DNA of 64,000 nt from Chitinophagales bacterium (GTDB taxonomy: Bacteria > Bacteroidota > Bacteroidia > Chitinophagales > Saprospiraceae). Both the position numbers and the translations under genes were made by a program. The stretch covers positions 186,001-250,000 of the forward strand of contig JAAFJY010000003.1 in assembly GCA_013299105.1 (NCBI GenBank). Direction: 5' to 3'. The notes beneath the pieces were generated by a model. That model did no database searches. It was not told the origin of the DNA and saw nothing but the letters and a program-made list of their open reading frames with translations. This document shows positions 57,417 through 64,000 of this stretch, in pieces (the first letter of the stretch is position 1; each line of letters begins with the position of its first letter).

Positions 57417-59828
57417 ATGTTCCGCAATTGTCTATTAGCCTTTGGCTTGCTTGGGATCTGTTTCTCCTGCATACCCAAGCCCGAACCCTATCCAGATGCC
57501 CCGGCTGAGGTCATCATGAATGCCGGGCAGAGCATTTCTGATCGCTTGAACAAGCACATCGAAGATTGGCTGGCAGGCAAAGCCCCCGCCCAGATTCCTA
57601 CCAACTTGATCCCTCCTGGAGTGGTTGACAACAAAGATTTTTACCTAAAAAAGCCTGAGGAAGTAAGTCCCAAAGAAGCTTGGGCTACGCGCTTGAGCAA
57701 GCCCATCAACTTCGACTCGGTGCGCCCAGCCATCCCTGATCCCAATGTTACCTACTTTTTTTTAGCTACCTGTTTGGCCCCTTTTGGCCATAAATTGGTG
57801 ATCGAAGGAGAGTTTCCACACGCCCGTTTTTTCAGCATCCAGGTCACGCCACCGCTCAATGGGCGGCAGTATGTGGCCAATCGGGTGTATGGTGGTGCCG
57901 AAGTATCGATCGTAGATGCCGACATTGAGCCCTTGCCTGGCAATGTCAACCCCTATCGCCCCAACAACGACCGCAATGTACCCAATCGCAAGTACCGGGT
58001 CACTTATGTCATGGCCAAAGGCGAGGGCGTGCCCCTGAACCAAGGTGCCTTTGTGTATCCTTACCGCAAAGCCAGCAATACGCGTTATGGCTCCTTGTTG
58101 GTTTACCAGGGGCCTTGGGGTGTCAAGGATTTTACCAACAAACCCATCCAAAGCGGCGGAAAATGGGACCTCGGCGGGGTGTGGATCCGCATATATGCCC
58201 CTGATCGGGCCAAAGGAGCCTTGGGAGGGATGCCTTTGCCCAAAGTGTGGATGGAAACACCCTCTGGGCAACGCTACTTCATTGGCTCCAATTTTTCTGC
58301 TTTTGCCAAAAGGGCCAACGCCACTTTTCCAGCCAGGGTGAGTGGTACTGCTGATCCATCTGTACATTTTTCGATGTCGGGCACGGGTTGGCACAAGTCC
58401 TGGGGCATTTTGCGCAGCATGTTGGTAGGAGCAGCTACTGCTAACGGTTGGATGCACCCCGATACCCTGGAAAAAATCCGCCAAGTGGACTTGGGCGTAT
58501 CTGGCCGAGGGGAAAAACAAGCCCCTCCGGGCAATTACGAGGCGCATTCAACCGTCAACAATTATTGCAATTACTTGGGCCGTGAAGTCATTGTGCCCCA
58601 GGGTAGGGTAGCGGTTTTGGTGGGGAAACTCCCTACTTTTCCGGTTACGAAAAATGGCGAAAGCAGACTTAACTCCGCAGAAGTGCGCTACTGGTCGATC
58701 TGTGGATACGATTTTGAAGCGACCAATTTTACCTCGGTGACTTCCTGTTACAATGCCGTGCGTGATGATGAGGTTTTGATCAACAAAAACCGGAATTTCA
58801 TCATTGCTTACTCCCGTCCGCAGGATCGACCGATTAATGCCAATGGCCAAAATGGCGTAACCTGGGTCAATTGGGGCCCTTTGTCTCGCTTGGGCTTGTT
58901 GCTGCGTTGGGTTGCAGTCGGCCCGGAGTGGACTTGCCCGCAAACGCCCCATGAGCAGGTCTTGGACTGGTCGAAATCGGACCCGACGGGCTCGCGCTAC
59001 GATTCCAGCCTGATCAATGTCAATTGGCACCGGGGTTTCATGCAGTGCTATTTGCCCAGGTTGGTATTGATGAGCAAAGCCGAATTTGAAGCCTTGGGGA
59101 ATCAGTTGGAGGCGGAGAATTTTCCGGTTTGGGCAGATCAACTCAGCTTGCCAAGCGCCGCCAATGAAGCCGCGCTAAAACCTGCAACGGCCAATAAAGC
59201 AGACGCAAAAAACCTGGCCGCATGGGCTTTTGACCAAAAACCCAAAACCAAATGGACCAGTTCCTTTGGCGACAACAAAGCCTGGATCAAAGTGGATTTG
59301 GGCAAAACCAAACGCATTTCTACCATCAAATTGATGTGGGGCTTTGGCGCAGCCAGCAAGTACAGCATTGAGGCGTCCAATGACGAGCAAAAGTGGACGG
59401 AAATTTTCAATACCGCATCCAGCGATGGGGGAGTGGACGTGCTGCAAAATCTTGCTACCCAAGCGCGTTACCTGCGCCTCAATGTCCTCGGAACCAATGT
59501 AGGCTGGAGTGAGTTGCTGGAAATGGAAGTATTCAGCAATGAAATGCCTTGCCTGGCTCAAAGCACCAGCACTTCAGAACAAGTCGAACTCCAAAATCGG
59601 ATTTTGCTCTATCCCAACCCTTGTCGCAATCAATTGTACGTCAATGATCCGGGCGGTTTTTTCCAAAACCAGCAAGCGCAAGTAAAAATCATCGCCGCCG
59701 ATGGTAGAACGGTATTGCAACAAAACCTGCAATCGCCATTGAATGTCAATGCCCTGAAAAAAGGCGTGTACTATCTGCAATTGCAACAAAAAGGGGTGCA
59801 GGTCAGCAAGCCCTTTTTGAAGCAGTAA
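57417..59828 (+). CDS. Exported protein with F5/8 type C (discoidin) domain and T9SS-type tail
   Basis: An 803-residue protein. The start at 57417 (MFRNCLLAFGLLGICFSCIPKPE) gives a signal sequence with a possible, non-ideal lipobox at Cys18; upstream in-frame codons are not signal-like. Residues about 30-570 form a large domain I do not recognise, with FARFFSIQVTPPLNGRQYV, DADIEPLPGNVNPYRPN and KYRVTYVMAKG blocks. About 580-715 is a discoidin-like carbohydrate-binding domain (WAFDQKPKTKWTSSFGDNKAWIKVDLGKTKRISTIKLMWG ... ARYLRLNVLG). The last 75 residues (LLYPNPCRNQLYVNDPGG ... GVYYLQLQQKG) resemble a T9SS sorting domain. A terminator follows. Probably cell-surface and sugar-binding. Confidence 0.78.
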   Translation: MFRNCLLAFGLLGICFSCIPKPEPYPDAPAEVIMNAGQSISDRLNKHIEDWLAGKAPAQIPTNLIPPGVVDNKDFYLKKPEEVSPKEAWATRLSKPINFDSVRPAIPDPNVTYFFLATCLAPFGHKLVIEGEFPHARFFSIQVTPPLNGRQYVANRVYGGAEVSIVDADIEPLPGNVNPYRPNNDRNVPNRKYRVTYVMAKGEGVPLNQGAFVYPYRKASNTRYGSLLVYQGPWGVKDFTNKPIQSGGKWDLGGVWIRIYAPDRAKGALGGMPLPKVWMETPSGQRYFIGSNFSAFAKRANATFPARVSGTADPSVHFSMSGTGWHKSWGILRSMLVGAATANGWMHPDTLEKIRQVDLGVSGRGEKQAPPGNYEAHSTVNNYCNYLGREVIVPQGRVAVLVGKLPTFPVTKNGESRLNSAEVRYWSICGYDFEATNFTSVTSCYNAVRDDEVLINKNRNFIIAYSRPQDRPINANGQNGVTWVNWGPLSRLGLLLRWVAVGPEWTCPQTPHEQVLDWSKSDPTGSRYDSSLINVNWHRGFMQCYLPRLVLMSKAEFEALGNQLEAENFPVWADQLSLPSAANEAALKPATANKADAKNLAAWAFDQKPKTKWTSSFGDNKAWIKVDLGKTKRISTIKLMWGFGAASKYSIEASNDEQKWTEIFNTASSDGGVDVLQNLATQARYLRLNVLGTNVGWSELLEMEVFSNEMPCLAQSTSTSEQVELQNRILLYPNPCRNQLYVNDPGGFFQNQQAQVKIIAADGRTVLQQNLQSPLNVNALKKGVYYLQLQQKGVQVSKPFLKQ

Positions 59829-59904
59829 TTAATGGTTAGTTGTTAGTTATTGGGTGGCGGAGGCTGATCAATAAATATGTAGAAAAAGCTATTACATTTA
59901 TGCA

Positions 59905-59949
59905 AAAAGCGCGCTGGAACACCAAGTCCCAACGCGCTTTTCATTTTTT
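59905..59949 (+). terminator. Terminator after the discoidin-protein gene
   Basis: A 9-bp stem (AAAAGCGCG, 59905-59913, with CGCGCTTTT, 59933-59941), helped by an inner TGG/CCA pair, is followed by CATTTTTT. Confidence 0.7.
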
Positions 59950-59976
59950 CATACTCATCCAAAAAAGTAAGACGTA

Positions 59977-60279
59977 GTAACGATTCAAAAATAAACCTTT
60001 CCAATTTTTGCGATTGCTAGTGGTCAACTTAATGGTCAACGTCATGCTGGAAATCCGCAAGAATGGGTGTGGAGTGTGCAAGTGTGAGTTCGGGTGTGGG
60101 AGCTTCGTGCTTTTACTTTTGTCTCCGATCGCTTGAAAACGGGATTTTCTCACACTCACCCCCAAACAACACACCCAAACCCAATTTTATCCGTGTTCCA
60201 AAAATGGCCTCGCGCAGCGAGGGCATAATCTATAAAGTACGCAGTTGCTATCTGGTAAGGTTTATTCGTGGCTTGTTAC
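59977..60279. mobile_element. MITE-like element D with 28-bp inverted termini, copy 2
   Basis: A 303-bp element. The left terminus (59977-60004, GTAACGATTCAAAAATAAAC...) and the right terminus (60252-60279, ...TTTATTCGTGGCTTGTTAC) match the two ends of copy 1 (19982-20153) in reverse order. It contains the repeat A core (60031-60060), an insertion of about 130 bases not found in copy 1 (60060-60185), ATCCGTGTTCC and the CCTCGCGCAGCGAGG palindrome. Its right end abuts the stop codon of the MFS gene (60280-60282). Confidence 0.72.
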
Positions 60280-61782
60280 TTAGTGCCCTCCGCCACCGCC
60301 GCTGACTTCTACCTCCATGTCAGCCTTGTTTTCGCTGACCAGGAAGCAAGACCCGGCAGCCAGGAGCATACAAATACCCGCTAAAACCAAGGCATTGCGC
60401 GGATCGTCGCCCAATACCGTCTTGTAGAAAAGTGGCACCGTCAACATGCCGATGAACTGTGGGATGCAGATGAAACCATTGAAAATGCCCATGTAAACCC
60501 CCATGCGCGCAGGCGAAACCGCGCTGGCCAGCAGCAAATATGGCATGGACATGATCGAACCCCAGGCCAAACCAATGAGGGTCATGCCTGTGAAGTAGAT
60601 CCATTTGCTATCGCTGAATAATACGCTGAAAAAGCCAATGGCGGCAATGCTCAGGAACACCGCGTGGGTAGCCCGACGGCTGCCGATGCGCTTGGCGATG
60701 GCGGGCAAAAAGATGGAAATCACAAAACAGGAAATACTGAACATGGCAAAACACAAGCTTCCCCACTTGCTACCGTCTTCAAAACCCTGAGGATTGGCTT
60801 CCGGGCTGGGCGCATCGAAGGCGTACTTGGCCACAGACAGCGAAAGGTATTGCCACATCAAAGGCAAGCCGTACCAGGTAAAAAACTTGACCCACCAAAG
60901 TTGGCGCATCACCTTGGGCATGGCAGACAAAGAGGCCAGAATTTCTTTAAAAACCGGCAATTGCAGCAACACGAACAACCCTACAAAAATGCCTCCTCCC
61001 CACATCAAACCAGTAGTTACTCCGGCTGCTCTAATCGCAAACAAAGTGCCCATGATTGCGGCACCAATGCAAAGTGCCAAGCGCCAGAAGCTGATACTTT
61101 TTTGCTCCTCAGCACTGAAAACGTGGGCTTTCTTGTAATCGTCATTTTCTGGCGGGTACTCATTGGTGGTGTACATGGTCCAGAAAATGGTAATCAAAAT
61201 TCCAGCGGCCCCGATGTAAAATGGGAAACGCACCGAATTGGGAATTTCATTACCCATTTCGTGGGTGATGGCCATAGAAATGCCAATCATGGGTAGGATA
61301 AAGGGCATCAGGTTGGCCAAAGTCTGGCCAAAACCCACCATAAACGACTGCACCGCAAAACCAGTTGGCCTTTGTTTTTCGTTGAGCATGTCGCCCACGA
61401 AGGCCCGGAAAGGCTCCATCGCGGAGTTGAGGCCAGCATCGAGCATCCACATCAAACAGGCAGCCATGAGCACCGAACTGGAATTGGGCATTAAAATCAT
61501 CGCAATGCTGCCCACAATGGCCCCGATGAAAACGTAAGGTTTGCGGCGGCCCCAACGTGGAGACCAGCTTTTGTCAGACAAAGCGCCGATGATGGGTTGC
61601 AGCAAAAGCCCGGTGAGCGGGCCAGCCAGCCAAAGGCCGGGAATGCTGCTTTCTTCTGCGCCCAGGTAGCGGTAAATCGGGCTCATGTTGGCCTGTTGGA
61701 GACCAAAGCCGTATTGGATTCCGAGGAAGCCAAAGCTCATGTTCCAAATCTGCCAAAAGGATAGATTAGGTTTGTTTTTCAC
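60280..61782 (-). CDS. MFS transporter, SLC45-like sugar carrier
   Basis: A 500-residue inner-membrane protein with about 12 membrane segments. The start codon is GTG at 61782; it is chosen because KNKPNLSFWQIWNMSFGFLGIQYGFGLQQANMSPIYRYLG is the conserved family N-terminus and a stop lies two codons upstream. The motif A-like loop reads GALSDKSWSPRWGRRKPYVFIGA, as in plant-type sucrose and bacterial maltose carriers. The C-terminus is acidic with a GGGGH end. It probably imports a di- or oligosaccharide by proton symport. It is isolated; its stop codon directly abuts a MITE-like element, so the final residues may have been shaped by that insertion. Confidence 0.85.
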   Translation of the reverse strand: MKNKPNLSFWQIWNMSFGFLGIQYGFGLQQANMSPIYRYLGAEESSIPGLWLAGPLTGLLLQPIIGALSDKSWSPRWGRRKPYVFIGAIVGSIAMILMPNSSSVLMAACLMWMLDAGLNSAMEPFRAFVGDMLNEKQRPTGFAVQSFMVGFGQTLANLMPFILPMIGISMAITHEMGNEIPNSVRFPFYIGAAGILITIFWTMYTTNEYPPENDDYKKAHVFSAEEQKSISFWRLALCIGAAIMGTLFAIRAAGVTTGLMWGGGIFVGLFVLLQLPVFKEILASLSAMPKVMRQLWWVKFFTWYGLPLMWQYLSLSVAKYAFDAPSPEANPQGFEDGSKWGSLCFAMFSISCFVISIFLPAIAKRIGSRRATHAVFLSIAAIGFFSVLFSDSKWIYFTGMTLIGLAWGSIMSMPYLLLASAVSPARMGVYMGIFNGFICIPQFIGMLTVPLFYKTVLGDDPRNALVLAGICMLLAAGSCFLVSENKADMEVEVSGGGGGH

Positions 61783-62009
61783 GAATCAAGAGGTATTGGT
61801 TGCTAATCAGAGTTTCATTTTTACAAAACAATCCAACGAAAGGAAGGGGCTGAACCGTGCGAAATGTGGTGTTTTGCCGTTGCAGGATACGAAAATTTTG
61901 CAAGTATGTGAAGAATGGGGTGGAAATTAGTGGATCGCAGTGAGCAGCGACATGGAAAACTTGTCGATTTAGGGAGAAAGTTGTATTTTTCAAAGCAAGA
62001 AAATGTGAT

Positions 62010-62620
62010 ATGGAAATTAAGGAGTTACCTGTACCAAAGGGCTTGGTTTACGAAACCTTCAACAATAAGACTTATTACCGGAAACATTACCGGGCAGTTT
62101 TGCAAGGCTCTAAAACCCTGGAAGAAATCAAGGGTCGGAGTATATTTCAGTCACTTATCGTCCAAGCCTTGGTGTTTTACCTCAAAAACACCTTGCCCAA
62201 AGACCTGTATTGGGTGCCTACCAATGAAGCAGGCCTGCACTTGGAACGCCACGAAAACATGGCCAACGACATTGCGATTGTCGAAAAGAAATCCCTGGAA
62301 AACCCACGATCCTTGCGCTATTACCAGCATCCACCCAAATTCGCCTTGGAAGTGGACATCAAAATCGAGCCCATCAGCACCGAAACCGAACCACCCACCG
62401 ACATCAGCATGTCGTACATTGTTGACAAATCTCAACGCTTACTCGACTTCGGTACCGAAGGCGTGGTGTGGATCATGCCCGCAGCCAGCAGATTTATGTG
62501 GCCTGCAGTACCCAAAACCTGGAGATTTTCACTTGGAATGACTGGGTTCCCTTGTTTGACGGCTACGGTTTTTGTTTGAAGGATATTTTGGTGGAGGAGG
62601 GGATTTTGGAAGGGGAATGA
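62010..62620 (+). pseudogene. Uma2 family endonuclease-like gene with a frameshift
   Basis: The first 160 residues match the Uma2 (DUF820) PD-(D/E)XK family: EAGLHLERHENMANDIAIV, FALEVDIKIEP and SYIVDKSQRLLDFGTEGVVWIMPAAS. Near 62490 the reading frame slips: the original frame gives an atypical end (stop at 62577-62579), whereas the next frame continues with a normal Uma2 ending, QIYVACSTQNLEIFTWNDWVPLFDGYGFCLKDIL, to a TGA at 62618-62620. A one-base change in this region therefore broke the gene, unless it is a sequencing error. The family's function is unproven; it is often multicopy in Bacteroidetes and cyanobacteria. Confidence 0.75.
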
Positions 62621-62720
62621 TCAAGACTTGCTGGTAAAATATCTGATCAAATCTGTTAATTCATCAAACTCTAAGGTACCCAATGGATGTAACTTCTGGA
62701 TAGATTTCAGATGGAACAAC

Positions 62721-62764
62721 GAGGGGTGCTCTTTACCCCAGACTGAAGTCCAGGGTTACACGAT
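62721..62764 (-). repeat. Dispersed repeat B, copy 2
   Basis: CCCCAGACTGAAGTCCAGGGTTAC and a GAGGGGTGC segment; inverted copy of 5224-5268. Confidence 0.65.
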
Positions 62765-62968
62765 TTTAGATGTAATCCTGAGAAAATATAATGTTATTTT
62801 ATTAAATTGAATTAACTATAAATTGGTATATTCATTATTTATATCGCCTTGCTGCAATAGAAATAGTATTAGTCAAGGGATATTTTCCAGCAATTCCCCG
62901 TTTGGGTGTAATTCGTTGATTTTGTTGTTATAAAAACTGAGATGTTTGATTTTCGTCTCAAAATAAAA

Positions 62969-63150
62969 AGAGTGCCGCTCGTACAAGTCTCCGGACTTAT
63001 ACGGCTATATTTGCGTCTCTGACGCATGAAGGAGTCTTGGCGACTTCTACGCAATAGGTTGATAGTCAAATTTTTATTAAAAATTTGTCAAACGTCAGAG
63101 ACGTGTAAATATTGGTAAAAGTCTGGAGGCTTTTACCAGCGCTCCGCTCT
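62969..63150. repeat. Long imperfect palindrome (182 bp)
   Basis: Outer arms 62969-63001 and about 63118-63150 are imperfect inverted repeats around AAGTCTCCGGACTT/AAGTCTGGAGGCTT. A perfect 11-bp inverted pair (CGTCTCTGACG at 63014-63024 with CGTCAGAGACG at 63093-63103) lies inside, and a perfect 21-base palindrome (CAAATTTTTATTAAAAATTTG, 63067-63087) sits near the centre. The rest of 62621-63483 is AT-rich with no gene apart from the leuS promoter. Confidence 0.65.
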
Positions 63151-63381
63151 ATTTTCAACTTGGCACAGCCTCTTTGAGACCTCAACACTCGCTTTTAGTG
63201 CTAAAAACTGTGTTTTTGCTTTCCAAATTTTTGTCCTATTTTCACAAGGCTTTATTTGTCAGCAAAATATGGTCCAAAGCGGGAATTGCTGGATATTTTC
63301 GATTAATGATTTACTTGATTTTAAGATTGAAACTGACAAAGCCGCTCTAAACTAAAGCCTGTAGATTACTTTACCACACTA

Positions 63382-63412
63382 TTTGTCAAGGAACCGCTTT
63401 TTCTTACCTTTG
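63382..63412 (+). promoter_or_regulatory. leuS promoter (TTTG-N19-TACCTTTG)
   Basis: TTTG at 63382-63385 and TACCTTTG at 63405-63412 fit the Bacteroidetes -33/-7 consensus exactly, with a 19-base spacer. The start codon follows 71 bases later. Confidence 0.65.
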
Positions 63413-63483
63413 ACCGCAATTCACAAAAACCAGGGAACTTTATGCCCCCCTGAGTAACGTTGTACCCGAACAAGACTGAGATC

Positions 63484-64000
63484 ATGGAATACCAACCACG
63501 CGAGATTGAACGAAAGTGGAAAGCCTACTGGGAAGAACACAAGGTTTACAAGGTCACTCACCAAAGTGACAAGCCCAAGTTTTATGTCCTCGATATGTTT
63601 CCTTACCCGTCTGGGGCGGGCTTGCACGTAGGGCACCCCCTCGGTTATGTCGCCTCTGACATCTACGCTCGTTACAAGCGCATGAGTGGGTTCAATGTCT
63701 TGCACCCCATGGGCTACGACGCCTTTGGTTTGCCTGCCGAACAATACGCCATCAGCACAGGAGTTCATCCCGCCAAGTCAACGGCAGAAAACATCCAGCG
63801 TTACCGCGAGCAGATGGACAACCTGGGCTTCAGCTACGATTGGGACCGCGAAGTGCAAACCTCCGACCCCAGCTACTACAAGTGGACCCAGTGGATTTTT
63901 GCGGAATTGTTTGCCCACTATTATGATGTGGACCAAAATAAAGCCCGCTCCATCAGCGATTTGACCGTTGCTTTTGCCCAAGCGGGCAGTGCAGGCGTCA
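63484..64000 (+). CDS. leuS: Leucine-tRNA ligase, N-terminal part
   Basis: The first 172 residues of the class I enzyme that charges tRNA-Leu. The start [20 protein letters not shown] is the normal LeuRS N-terminus; the catalytic HIGH signature appears as HVGHPLGY in [19 protein letters not shown], and [16 protein letters not shown] and FSYDWDREV follow in the usual order. The gene runs off the right edge, so the editing domain and KMSKS motif are not visible. A consensus promoter precedes it. Confidence 0.97.
   Translation, partial: MEYQPREIERKWKAYWEEHKVYKVTHQSDKPKFYVLDMFPYPSGAGLHVGHPLGYVASDIYARYKRMSGFNVLHPMGYDAFGLPAEQYAISTGVHPAKSTAENIQRYREQMDNLGFSYDWDREVQTSDPSYYKWTQWIFAELFAHYYDVDQNKARSISDLTVAFAQAGSAGV

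Noticed and set aside
62621-63483. tRNA or other structured RNA gene upstream of leuS
   Set aside because: The hairpins are long palindromes; no cloverleaf or T-loop sequence (GTTCRANNC) with acceptor pairing was found.

Overview
The window comes from a member of the Bacteroidota, most likely a Saprospiria (Haliscomenobacter/Lewinella-like) bacterium; the lineage is inference. The evidence seen is: several proteins ending in type IX secretion (T9SS) sorting domains, a TonB-receptor-like outer-membrane protein with a carboxypeptidase-regulatory N-terminus, GEVED and SdrD_B modules in a giant surface protein, promoter-like TTTG-N19-TAnnTTTG elements, and no evident Shine-Dalgarno sequences. Core genes at the edges are a truncated class II fructose-bisphosphate aldolase (left) and the 5' part of leuS (right).

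Layout. 0-9.6 kb: aldolase end, a lipoprotein, dihydrolipoyl dehydrogenase, an M48 lipoprotein protease, a GH16 glycosidase, an OPT transporter and a small membrane protein. 9.8-15.2 kb: a three-gene sugar operon (MFS transporter, DUF1080/PA14 protein, glucose/sorbosone dehydrogenase fused to cytochrome c) closed by a terminator. 16-24 kb: uvrA, an ECF sigma factor, HMG-CoA lyase, a GxxExxY protein inside a nest of repeats, and an acyl-CoA dehydrogenase. 24.5-43.6 kb: the centrepiece, a 4,905-residue T9SS surface protein followed by a small T9SS protein and two paralogous secreted proteins with a phage-tail-like C-terminal module and a hydrophobic hairpin. 43.6-46.9 kb: an ACAD10/11-type kinase, a carboxylesterase and glycerate kinase. 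47-54.6 kb: an accessory stretch with two decayed genes, a HExxH protein, a PIN toxin-antitoxin pair, a GNAT acetyltransferase, a class C beta-lactamase-like hydrolase and an HxlR regulator, bracketed by an inverted 62-bp repeat. 54.6-63 kb: the outer-membrane barrel receptor, a discoidin/T9SS protein, a second SLC45-like transporter and a frameshifted Uma2 protein.

Much of the intergenic DNA is repetitive. I recognise a MITE-like family with 28-bp inverted termini (two full copies, 40 kb apart) whose core recurs elsewhere, a GGGGCTGT-ended MITE, a 344-bp element with palindromic ends, a four-copy module around the GxxExxY gene, palindromic elements, and octamer/heptamer tracts just after stop codons. 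No tRNA, rRNA, CRISPR array or intact insertion sequence was seen.

Functionally, the sugar operon could take up and oxidise sugars at C3 and hydrolyse the keto-product; the giant-protein cluster looks like a surface adhesion or matrix system exported by T9SS; the acyl-CoA dehydrogenase and its kinase partner could together degrade 4-hydroxy acids. These functional links are inference from family knowledge and gene order. All repeat and domain calls were made by eye.
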